Origin: DASVBE01 sp963770375
Lineage (GTDB): Bacteria > Actinomycetota > Actinomycetes > Streptosporangiales > Streptosporangiaceae
Assembly (NCBI GenBank): GCA_963770375.1
Contig: CAVYPM010000021.1
Coordinates: forward strand, 124,001-188,000
DNA: 64,000 bases
Direction of reading: 5' to 3'
Position numbers and translations under genes: made by a program. Shown here piece by piece: positions 33,632 through 42,203 of the stretch; position 1 is the first letter of the stretch, and the number at the start of each line of letters is the position of its first letter. The notes beneath the pieces are model-generated. The model searched no databases. It was not told the DNA's origin and was given only the letters and a program-made list of their open reading frames with translations.

Positions 33632-34852
33632 TCAGATCGGTGCTGTGGGGCGGCGGACGGCGGCTAGCTCGGCTAGGACGGACTCGGTGTGCTCGCCGAG
33701 GCGGGGGGCCTGGGTCAGCGGCGGGCGGCGGCCGTCGCGGCTGGCCGGGCCCTCGGTGACCAGGTTCAGGCCGAAGCCGGTCTCCTCGGCCGGCCACACC
33801 GCGCCGCCGGCGGGGCCGGCTGCGGTCAGGTCGGCGGCCACCTCGGTGAGGTGCCGGAACGGCGACCACAGCACGTGGCTGCCGCGCAGGGCCCCGGCAG
33901 CCTCCGCCGGGGTCCGGGCCGCGAACCACGGCTGCATGACCGCCAGCAGGACCTTGCGGTGCCGGTAACGCTGCCCTTCGTCGCTGAAGTCGGCCTCCAG
34001 CGCGGTTTCCAGCGCGGCCACCACCGCTGCCGTGCCGGTCACCTCGAGCAGCGACCGCCACTGCCGGCCGGTCAGCGCCACGATCATCACCTGGCTGCCG
34101 TCGGCCAGCGGCATGGCCGCGCCGAACGTGCCGTACAGCTGGTTGCCCTGCGGCGGGCGGCTAGTCCCGGTGAGCTGAGCCTCGGGCAGGTAGCCGAGCG
34201 TGGTCAGCGTGGACAGGGCCACGTCCTCCAGCGGCAGCCGGCAGAACGTGCCCGCCCCGGTGGCCGCCCGGTGCCGGGCCGCCGCCAGCACCGCGAACGC
34301 GGCGTGGCAGCCGGCCAGCAGGTCCCACGCGGGCAGCGCCTGGTTGACCGGGCCCGTCCCGTCCTCCGGGCCGGTCGCGTAGGCCAGCCCGGACGCGGCG
34401 TTGACCGTGTAGTCGACCGCCGGACCGCCGTCGGCCCGGCCGGTCACCTGCACGTAGATCAGGTCCGGCCGGTCCCGGCGGAGCAGGTCGTCGGCCAGCC
34501 ACGCCTTGGCGGCCAGGTTCGTGAGCAGGATCCCGCCGCCCGCACCGCCCGCGCAGACCAGCTCGCGCAGCGCGGCCTGCCCGGCGGCCGAGGCCAGGTC
34601 GAGCTCCACCGACTCCTTGCCCCGGTTCAGCCCGGCCCAGTACAGGCTGCGGCCGTCCCGGCCGAGCGGCCAGCGGCGCACGTCCGGCGCGCCGCCCACC
34701 GGGTCGACCCGGATCACCCGGGCCCCGGCCTGGCGCAGCGCCAGCCCCGCGGACGGGATGGCCACGAAGCTGCCCAGCTCGACGACCTGCAGGCCGGCCA
34801 GCGGGCGGGCGGGCGGGTTCGCGGGCGCGGAACCGTCGTCGGGCAGGGTCAC
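33632..34852 (-). CDS. CaiB/BaiF (class III) CoA transferase
   Basis: About 406 residues: L-A-G-L-Q-V-V-E-L-G-S-F-V-A-I-P, L-R-Q-A-G-A-R-V-I-R-V-D, N-R-G-K-E-S-V-E-L-D-L and V-D-Y-T-V-N-A-A-S-G-L (catalytic Asp region) define a class III CoA transferase. It is more distant from the other copy at 16877-18055 than a recent duplicate would be. It resembles the alpha-methylacyl-CoA racemase/2-methylfumaryl-CoA side of the family, but the reaction is uncertain. I chose the GTG at 34852, preceded by GAGGAGG. Confidence 0.82.
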   Translation of the reverse strand: MTLPDDGSAPANPPARPLAGLQVVELGSFVAIPSAGLALRQAGARVIRVDPVGGAPDVRRWPLGRDGRSLYWAGLNRGKESVELDLASAAGQAALRELVCAGGAGGGILLTNLAAKAWLADDLLRRDRPDLIYVQVTGRADGGPAVDYTVNAASGLAYATGPEDGTGPVNQALPAWDLLAGCHAAFAVLAAARHRAATGAGTFCRLPLEDVALSTLTTLGYLPEAQLTGTSRPPQGNQLYGTFGAAMPLADGSQVMIVALTGRQWRSLLEVTGTAAVVAALETALEADFSDEGQRYRHRKVLLAVMQPWFAARTPAEAAGALRGSHVLWSPFRHLTEVAADLTAAGPAGGAVWPAEETGFGLNLVTEGPASRDGRRPPLTQAPRLGEHTESVLAELAAVRRPTAPI

Positions 34853-35084
34853 CGGGTCCTCCTCGGCCCGGCGCTTGGCCTGCGGCCGGGGCTGCCTGCG
34901 CAGGATATCGCCGCCCTGCTGGGGGGCCTGTCGCCTGGCGGCGAACCGGGCGGTACCGTCAAAGAGAGAGGAACACGACCGATGCGGCCGGGGAACAAGC
35001 CCGCGCCGCCTGGCCTGTGCTCCCCCCGACGGGAGCCCTGACGGTACATCCGCACGATCCGCCCGATGTGCAGCCGAGGAGCCC

Positions 35085-36239
35085 GTGTTGTCATCTGCTA
35101 CCCCCGCTACCCCCGCCCCGTGGGCCGATCCCCCCGCCACCGTCCCGCCCCGCCTGGTCCCGGCCCCCACGCCGGACACGGGCACGGGCACGGACGGCCA
35201 GGATCCGCCGCGCGGCAGCGAGTACGCCCAGCTGTCCCGGCTGATCCGGCAGGCCGGCCTGCTGCGCCGGCGCCCCGGCTACTACGGCTGGAAGATCGCC
35301 GCCACCGCGCTGCTGCTGGCCGCGGGCTGGGCCGGGTTCATCCTGGTCGGCGACTCGTGGTGGACCGTGGCCGTGGCCGTGTTCCTGGCCGTGATGTTCG
35401 CCCAGATGGGGTTCCTCGGCCACGACGCCGGGCACAAGCAGATCTCCGGCTCCCGGCGGGCCAACTACCTGCTCGGCGTGCTGCACGGCAACCTGGGCAT
35501 CGGGCTGAGCTACGGCTGGTGGGTGGACAAGCACAACCGGCATCACGCGCACCCCAACACCGAGGGCGCGGACCCGGACATCAACATCTCCGCGATAGCG
35601 TTCAGCGCCGACCAGGCCCGGCACCGCGGCCGGGGCCGGGTGCGCCGCCTGATGATGCGCTACCAGGCCTTCCTGTTCTTCCCGCTGCTGCTGGGCGAGG
35701 CGATCCAGCTGCACGCGGCCAGCATCAAGGCGGTGACCACCCGGGCGTCCCGGCACGGCCCGGCCGAGATCCTGCTGCTGGCCACCCACATGATCGGCTA
35801 CCTGGGCATCGTCCTGCTGGTGCTGTCGCCGGTGAAGGCCGGCGTGTTCATCGCCACCCAGCAGGGCCTGTTCGGGCTGTACCTGGGCTGCTCGTTCGCG
35901 CCCAACCACAAGGGCATGGCCATGCTGTCGGCCGGGGACCGGTCCGACTTCCTCCGCCGCCAGGTGCTGACCTCACGCAACGTTCGCGGCAACTGGCTGA
36001 CCGACCTGGCCCTGGGCGGGCTGAACTACCAGATCGAGCACCATCTGTTCCCGTCCATGCCGCGGCCGAACCTGCGCCGCTCGAAGGCCATCGTGGCGGC
36101 GTTCTGCCGGCAGCAGGGCGTGCCCTACACCGAGACCAGCCTGGTCCGCTCCTACGTGCTGGCCGTGCGGCACCTGCACGAGGCCGGGCGGCCTGCCCCG
36201 CGACCGCCCGCCCCACAGCCGGCCCCGGCCCGGCCCTGA
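35085..36239 (+). CDS. Membrane fatty acid desaturase (linoleoyl-CoA/DesA-type)
   Basis: About 384 residues with three His boxes: H-D-A-G-H at 113-117, H-N-R-H-H at 150-154 and Q-I-E-H-H at 316-320. The Q-x-x-H-H last box places it with acyl-lipid/front-end type desaturases, distinct from the delta-9 type at 5496-6485. Four membrane helices frame the boxes. The Pro/Thr-rich first 40 residues are probably disordered. Start uncertain: GTG at 35085 is 3 bases, and TTG at 35088 is 6 bases, from AGGAG. It ends directly against the cold-shock gene, tail to tail, which may tie membrane fluidity to cold response. Confidence 0.88.
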   Translation: MLSSATPATPAPWADPPATVPPRLVPAPTPDTGTGTDGQDPPRGSEYAQLSRLIRQAGLLRRRPGYYGWKIAATALLLAAGWAGFILVGDSWWTVAVAVFLAVMFAQMGFLGHDAGHKQISGSRRANYLLGVLHGNLGIGLSYGWWVDKHNRHHAHPNTEGADPDINISAIAFSADQARHRGRGRVRRLMMRYQAFLFFPLLLGEAIQLHAASIKAVTTRASRHGPAEILLLATHMIGYLGIVLLVLSPVKAGVFIATQQGLFGLYLGCSFAPNHKGMAMLSAGDRSDFLRRQVLTSRNVRGNWLTDLALGGLNYQIEHHLFPSMPRPNLRRSKAIVAAFCRQQGVPYTETSLVRSYVLAVRHLHEAGRPAPRPPAPQPAPARP

Positions 36240-36240
36240 A

Positions 36241-36450
36241 CTATCCCTGGAGCGCGCGGACCTGCTCCGCCTGCGGCCCCTTCGGGCCGGCGCTGGCGGT
36301 GAAGTCCACCCGCTGGTTCTCCTGGAGGGTGCGGAACCCGTCCATCTCGATCGCGGAGTGGTGCACGAAGACGTCAGCCGAGCCGTCGTCAGGGGCGATG
36401 AAGCCATACCCCTTGTCGGCGTTGAACCACTTCACGGTGCCCTGAGCCAT
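36241..36450 (-). CDS. Cold-shock protein (CspA family)
   Basis: A 69-residue single cold-shock domain: G-T-V-K-W-F-N-A-D-K-G-Y-G-F-I, then D-V-F-V-H-H-S-A-I (RNP1 and RNP2) and a C-terminal P-K-G-P-Q-A-E. It binds single-stranded RNA or DNA. Its start lies inside the last 19 bases of the soxR gene on the same strand, so the two may be cotranscribed; an independent promoter inside soxR is also possible. Confidence 0.93.
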   Translation of the reverse strand: MAQGTVKWFNADKGYGFIAPDDGSADVFVHHSAIEMDGFRTLQENQRVDFTASAGPKGPQAEQVRALQG

Positions 36451-36977
36451 GAACTTTCTCTCCCACTAGGACCAACTTCCGAAGCCGGAAACTTAGCATC
36501 TACCGGGGGCGGCCTGGTACGCTCGCCGCGTCGGATCTGCCACGGAAAGTACGCGGCGCCCGGCCCGCCCCCGGCGGCAACGTCGGCCGGGTTGGACAGC
36601 GCGCACCGGCGCAGCGACAGGCAGCCGCAGCCGATGCAGGAATCGAGCCCGTCGCGCAGCTTGGTCAGGGCGCTGATCTGGTCGTTCAGCCGCTGCCGCC
36701 AGGAGCGCGACAGCCGGGTCCAGTCCGCCTTGGTCGGCGTCCTGGTGGCCGGCAGCGCGGCCAGCGCCTCGGCGATCTCCTCCAGCGACAGCCCGATGTT
36801 GCGGGCGGCGCGGATGAACGCCAGCCGGCGCAGCACGCTGCGCTCGTACCGGCGCTGGCCGCCGGACGTGCGGGTCGCCGACAGCAGCCCCTGCGCCTCG
36901 TAGAACCGCAGCGCGGACGGGGCGAACCCGCTGCGCGCCGCCACCTCGCTGACCGTCAGCAGATCGGTGGTCTTCAT
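36432..36977 (-). CDS. soxR: Redox-sensing MerR family regulator SoxR
   Basis: A 181-residue SoxR: MerR-type winged helix (V-S-E-V-A-A-R-S-G-F-A-P-S-A-L-R-F-Y-E), dimer helix, and the [2Fe-2S] loop C-I-G-C-G-C-L-S-L-R-R-C with Cys114, 117, 119 and 125. In actinomycetes SoxR responds to redox-active compounds rather than superoxide and drives small regulons. A 10-bp direct repeat at 37000-37020 lies in the divergent promoter, so the SDR at 37099 is the likely target. The tail after the cluster is long (about 55 residues). Confidence 0.93.
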   Translation of the reverse strand: MKTTDLLTVSEVAARSGFAPSALRFYEAQGLLSATRTSGGQRRYERSVLRRLAFIRAARNIGLSLEEIAEALAALPATRTPTKADWTRLSRSWRQRLNDQISALTKLRDGLDSCIGCGCLSLRRCALSNPADVAAGGGPGAAYFPWQIRRGERTRPPPVDAKFPASEVGPSGRESSWLRAP

Positions 36978-36999
36978 GACCGGCCCGCTCCCGCCTGCC

Positions 37000-37021
37000 T
37001 TGACTTCAAGTTGACTTCAAC
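37000..37021. promoter_or_regulatory. SoxR-box-like site, direct repeat of TTGACTTCAA
   Basis: TTGACTTCAA occurs at 37000-37009 and again at 37011-37020, separated by one G; the centre reads CTTCAAGTTGACTTCAAC, an imperfect dyad resembling SoxR boxes (CTCAAGTT type). It is 23 bases upstream of soxR and about 80 before the SDR start. Confidence 0.6.
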
Positions 37022-37098
37022 ATCAAGTATGGGCACCAGCCCCCCGCCGGGCAAACCCGGGGCCGCACGGCCAGCAGGGGCAAGGAGGAGCGAGCACC

Positions 37099-37794
37099 AT
37101 GAACGTTGCCATCATCACCGGCGCGTCCCAGGGCCTCGGCCTGGCCACGGCCCGGGCACTGACCAGCCGCGGCTGGGCGGTGGCCATCGACGCCCGCCGG
37201 GAGGGACCGCTGCGCCAGGCCGCCGCGGAACTGCCAGCCGGGCAGGTCGCCGCGGTGCCCGGCGACGTCACCGACCCCGGGCACCGGGCCGCGCTGGTCG
37301 CCGCCGCGCGGGCGCTGGGCCCGGTGACCCTGCTCATCAACAACGCCAGCGCGCTGGGCCCGAGCCCGCAGCCGGCGCTGGCCGACTACCCGGAGGCCGA
37401 GCTGGCCCGGGTCTACGCGGTCAACGTGCTGGCCCCACTGGCGCTGACCCAGCTGGTCACCGGCGACCTGCTGGCGGCCGGCGGCACGGTCATCAACGTC
37501 AGCTCGGACGCCGCGGTCGAGCCGTACCCGGGCTGGGGCGGCTACGGCTCAGCCAAGGCGGCCCTGGACCAGCTCACCGCGATCTTCGCCGCCGAGCACC
37601 CGGAGCTGGCGGTCTACGCGCTGGACCCGGGCGACATGCGGACCGAGCTGCACCAGCTGGCCTTCCCCGGGGAGGACATCTCGGACCGGCCGGAACCGGC
37701 CGCCTCGGTGCCGGCCATCGAGCGGCTGCTGGACGAGCGGCCGCCCAGCGGCCGCTACCGGGCGTCCCGGCTGATCCCGGCGGTGGCCTCATGA
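37099..37794 (+). CDS. Short-chain dehydrogenase/reductase, probable SoxR target
   Basis: A 231-residue SDR: T-G-A-S-Q-G-L-G-L-A at 8-17, N-N-A-S-A, N-V-S-S-D and Y-G-S-A-K with catalytic Tyr/Lys. An Arg pair (D-A-R-R) after strand 2 suggests NADP(H). A GGCAAGGAGG-type site precedes the ATG. Divergent from soxR and coupled by an ATGA overlap to the QueA-like gene. SoxR-controlled oxidoreductases in actinomycetes often modify quinones or pigments, so that is a reasonable guess. Confidence 0.87.
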   Translation: MNVAIITGASQGLGLATARALTSRGWAVAIDARREGPLRQAAAELPAGQVAAVPGDVTDPGHRAALVAAARALGPVTLLINNASALGPSPQPALADYPEAELARVYAVNVLAPLALTQLVTGDLLAAGGTVINVSSDAAVEPYPGWGGYGSAKAALDQLTAIFAAEHPELAVYALDPGDMRTELHQLAFPGEDISDRPEPAASVPAIERLLDERPPSGRYRASRLIPAVAS

Positions 37795-38905
37795 CGACGG
37801 CCCCCCACCGTCCCCGACTCCCTGACCGTCCCTGACCCACTGCCCTACGACCCGGCCGGGCCGGGCCCGGACTTCGAGCTGCCGCCCGGCCTGGAGGCCG
37901 CCGAGCCGCCCGAGGCCCGCGGCGTGGCCAGGGACCAGGTCCGGCTGCTGGCGGCCGGCCAGGACGGGCTGGCGCACGCCACGTTCGCCGCGCTCGGCCG
38001 CTTCCTGTCGCCCGGGCGACCTGCTGGTGGTCAACACCTCGGCGACGCTGGCCGCCGCGGTCGACGGCCAGCGGCCCGGCGGCCGGGCCGTGGTGGTGCA
38101 CTTCTCCACCCGGCTTGATAACGGCCGCTGGCTGGCTGAGCTGCGCCCGCCGGGCCGCGCCACCGGGCCGGTCACCGACGCGGCGGCCGGGGAGCGGATC
38201 ACCCTGCCCGCCGGGGCGTCGCTGGTGCTGGAGGCCGCGGCGGGAACCCGGCTGTGGCGGGCCCGGCTGGCCGCCGAGGCGGCACCGCACGCGTACCTGG
38301 CCGCGCACGGCCGCCCGATCAGCTACGCCTACCTGCACCGGCCCTGGCCGCTGCGGGACTACCAGACGGTGTTCGCCCGCGACCCGGGCAGCGCCGAGAT
38401 GCCCAGTGCCGGGCGGCCGTTCAGCACCGGGCTGGTCACCGGCCTGGTCACCGCCGGGATCGTGATCGCGCCGATCACCCTGCACACCGGGGTGTCGTCG
38501 CTGGAGGCCGGCGAGCCGCCGCTGCCCGAGCGGTTCACGGTGCCCGCGGCCACCGCCGAGCTGGTCACGCTGACCCGGGCCGCGGGCCGCCGGGTGATCG
38601 CGGTGGGCACCACCGTGACCCGGGCCCTGGAGACCGCGGCGGACCGGTCCGCCGCAGCCGGCCGGGACGGCCTCGGGCCCGCGTCCGGCTGGACCGAGCT
38701 GGTGCTCGGCCCGGGCCGTCCGGCCCGGGTGGTGGACGGCATCGTCACCGGCTGGCACGCGCCCGGCGCTTCGCACCTGGCCCTGCTCACCGCGGTGGCC
38801 GGGCCGGACCTGGTGGCCGCCGCCTACGCCGAGGCGATCAGGCACGGCTACCTGTGGCACGAGTTCGGCGACAGCGCTCTGCTTATCCGGGAGCGGGCGG
38901 GCTAG
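37791..38905 (+). CDS. QueA-like S-adenosylmethionine:tRNA ribosyltransferase-isomerase family protein, two frame breaks
   Basis: Starting from the ATG at 37791, removing one C from the six-C run at 37801-37806 leads to V-P-D-S-L-T-V-P-D-P-L-P-Y-D. Removing another base near 38011-38017 joins L-G-R-F-L-S-P-G to D-L-L-V-V-N-T-S-A. The rest is QueA-like: R-D-Y-Q-T-V-F-A, L-H-T-G-V, R-R-V-I-A-V-G-T-T-V-T-R-A-L-E and the G-D-S-A-L-L end. True QueA makes epoxyqueuosine in tRNA; actinomycete versions such as this are divergent and often sit outside queuosine operons, so the role is open. Translationally coupled to the SDR. Confidence 0.7.
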
Positions 38906-38983
38906 CATCGTAACCGGGCCTTCGCAAGCGGGTAACCGAACGGTGATACTTAGCACGTATAAGGAAATAGTGGGCGAAGCTGC

Positions 38984-41900
38984 ATGAGGAGCTGGCGCAA
39001 GCCACTCACAGTGAAGCGCATGCGACCGGTCCGCGGCGCGCTCACCACGGGGATCATCACCAGCGTGATCACCGTGGCCTTCATCGTGGCGCTGCTGGCT
39101 TTTACCCAGCGCCAGACCGCGTCGGCGATCAGCGCTGCCCTGGCCCAGCCCGCCAGCCGGGCCGTCACGATATCCGGCTCGCTTGGGCCGCAGCAGCAGG
39201 CCCAGGCCACCGCGGCCATCGACGGTCAGCTCCGCCGGGCGCTGGGCCCGCTGCCGTTCACGCTGTACGGGTCGCTGGGCGCGGACGGGCTGGCGGTGCG
39301 CCGTGGCGCGCCCGCCCTGCACGGCCCGGACCCGGCCCGGCACCGGGTCACCACGGTCATCGGCGCGGACCAGCTGGCCAGGCAGGCCGTGCTGATCAGC
39401 GGCCAGTGGCCGGGCCGGGCCAGCGCCGGCCAGGCCAGCCATCCCCGCGGGCCGGTGCCGGTGGCCATCCCGGCCGTGGCCGCGACCGAGCTGGGAGTGC
39501 GGACCGGGTCGGTGCTGACCCTGGGCCTGCCCGGCGCCCCCAGCACCGTCCGGGTCCGGGTGACCGGCGTGTTCCGGCCCGCGGACCGGGGCAGCCCGTA
39601 CTGGCACCTTGACCCGCTGCACCTGACCGGGATCGGCCGGTCCAGCGGGTTCACCACCTACGGGCCGCTGTTCACTGACGCGAGCTGGCTCCGGTCCGGG
39701 TCCGGCCCGCTGTCCGCCAGCCTGGCCGCCTGGGTGGCGATCCCGGCCCGGGTCAGCAACCTGTCCGCCGGGTCCATGCAGGCGCTGGCCGCCCGGCTCC
39801 AGGCCGCACTGAGCCACATCAGCACGGCCACCGTGACCGGCAGCCCGCAGGTCTCCTCCCCGCTGCCCGTGCTGCTGCTCGGGCTGGCCGCCCGGGTGCT
39901 GGCCAGCCGCACGCTGCTGCTCATCGGCCTGCTCGAACTGCTGGTGCTGAGCGCGGCCACGCTCATCCTGATGGCCCGGGCGCTGGCCAGCGCCCGGCGC
40001 AGCGAGACCGCGCTGCTGCGCGCCCGCGGCGCGGCCGAGCGGCAGCTGACCGGCCTGGGGGTGGCCGAGAGCGCCCTGGTCATCGCGCCGGCCGTGGTGG
40101 CCGGGCCGCTGCTGGGCAGCTGGCTGGCGCACGGCGTGGCCAGCGGCTGGCCCGCGCCGCTGGGCTCCGCATCGCCGGACGGCGTCGGCCTGGGCCTGTG
40201 GCTGGCCGCCGTGGTGGCCGCCGTGGCCGCGATACCGGTCCTGCTGCTGCCCTCGGCTGGCTCGGCGCTGGCCGCGGCCAGCGCCGCCACCCTGGGCGGC
40301 CGCCAGCGGAATCTGGGCGCGATCAGCCGGGCCGGGGCCGACCTGGCCCTGGTCGCGCTGGCCGCGGTGGCCTGCTGGCAGGTGGCCACCACCAGCCACG
40401 CGCTGACCGTCACGGCCACCGGCCGGCTCAGCGTGGACCCGGTGCTGCTGGCCGCCCCGGTGCTGGCCGGGCCGGCCTGCGCCGTGCTGATCCTGCGGCT
40501 GCTGCCGCTGGCCAGCCGGCTGGCCGACGCCACCGCCCGGGCCGGCCGCCGGGCCGTGCTCCCGCTGGCGTCCTGGTCGGTCAGCCGCCGGCCGCTGCAG
40601 CTGGCCGGGCCGCTGCTGATGACCGTGCTGTCGCTGGCCACGGTGGTGCTGGCGCTGAGCCAGAACCAGGCCAGCCAGCAGTCCGCGCGGGACCAGGCCG
40701 CGTTCGAGGCCGGCGCGGACTACCGGGCCGACCTGCCGTTCGGCCCGCTGACGCTGGGCCAGGTGACCCGGATGACCCGGCTGGCCGGGGTGACCGCGGC
40801 GCTGCCCGCGGTCCGGGCCGAAGACCTGATCGTCGGCGGCAGCCAGGCCACCGTCACCGTGGTCGGGCTGCCCGCCGCCCAGGCCGGGAACGTGGTCCTG
40901 CTCCGCAGGGACCTGGCGGCCCGGCCGTTCCGGCAGCTGGCCGCGGCCATCACCCCGGCCGCCGGGACGGGCCCGGCGGCGGCCGGCACGGTGCTCCCGG
41001 GACGGCCGGAACGGATCTCCGTGACCGCCGCCGTCCGCCGGGTGGCCACCGCCGGGGGCCGGCCCGCCCGCAGCGCCATCGACCAGCCCACGCTGTCGGT
41101 CCAGCTGCAGGATGCGGCCGGGCTGTACTACGCGGTCAGCCTGGGCACCCTGCCCGCCGACGGCCGCCCGCACACGCTGACGGGCAGCCTGGACGCGGGC
41201 ACGGCGGGCCGCCTACCCGCTGCGGCTGGCCGGGACCTCGCTGTCGTTCGTGGCTCCGACCCGGCTCGAGACCGACGTGCTCACCGTGGCCACGGTGCGG
41301 GTGACCAGTACGGCCGGCGGGCCGTTCCCGGCGGATGCCGCACCGGTGCCGCACGCGCTGCCCGCCCGCACCACCCGGTTCCCGGCCGGGCCGAACGGCA
41401 CCCCCAGCGGCGCGGACAGCGCGGTGATCAGCTGGCTGCACTCGCCCGGGACGCTGCCCGTGCTGGCCACCAGTTCGTTCCTGGCCCAGGCCGGCCAGCA
41501 CGTCGGCTCGGTGATCACCGTGCCGGTCAGCAACACCCCCGTCCGGATGCGGGTGGCCGGCACCGTGTCTAACTTCCCTAGCATCCCGGCCGGGGTCGGC
41601 GGGCTGGTCATCGACCAGGGCGCGCTGCAGCGGACGCTGCTGGCCGCGGGCACCGCGCCGCTGCCGGTGCAGGAATGGTGGCTCAGAGCCAGCCGCCCGC
41701 TGGACTTCCGCGGCATCGCGCCCGGCCTCCAGGTCACCAGCCGGGCCGCCCTGACCGCCGCGCTGAGCCGGTCCCCCCTGGTGGTCAGCGTCCGGAACGG
41801 GCTGGCCGGGATCGCGGTGGCCGCGATCGTGCTGGCCCTGGCCGGCTTCGTGGTCAGCATGTCCGCGGCCCGGGGCCGCACCCTGGAACGGGCCCTGCTG

Positions 41901-42203
41901 GACGCACTGGGCATGCCCCGCCGGCAGCTGGCCCGGATGCTGCGCACCGAGCAGCTCCTGGTTGTGCTGCCCAGCGCGGTCGCCGGCCTGCTGCTGGGCG
42001 CGGTGCTGGCCCGGCTGCTGGTCCCGGCGCTGACCCTGACCCCCACCGGGGCGGTGCCGCCGCTGCCCGCCCGGGTGCCCATCCCGTGGCTGGCCGCCGG
42101 ACTGGTGACGGCCGCGGTGGCGGCCGTTCCGGTGCTGATCGCGCCGCTGGCCGGCCGCCACGGCAGTGCCGCGCTGGCCCTGCGCCGGGGAGCGCAGGAA
42201 TGA
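38984..42203 (+). CDS. Large FtsX-type ABC permease, frame broken near 41208
   Basis: About 1070 residues once one extra base at about 41205-41212 is removed (joining G-T-A-G to Y-P-L-R-L-A-G-T-S-L). An N-terminal helix (T-T-G-I-I-T-S-V-I-T-V-A-F-I-V-A-L-L) is followed by a large periplasmic domain. Then comes an FtsX core of several helices with R-S-E-T-A-L-L-R-A-R-G-A near residue 345, further helices, a second outer domain, and a terminal FtsX core containing L-L-D-A-L-G-M-P-R-R-Q-L. Such double-core permeases do mechanotransmission or lipoprotein/peptide export in actinomycetes. Coupled to the next permease by ATGA. A TATAAG -10-like box precedes it at about 38959. Confidence 0.8.
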
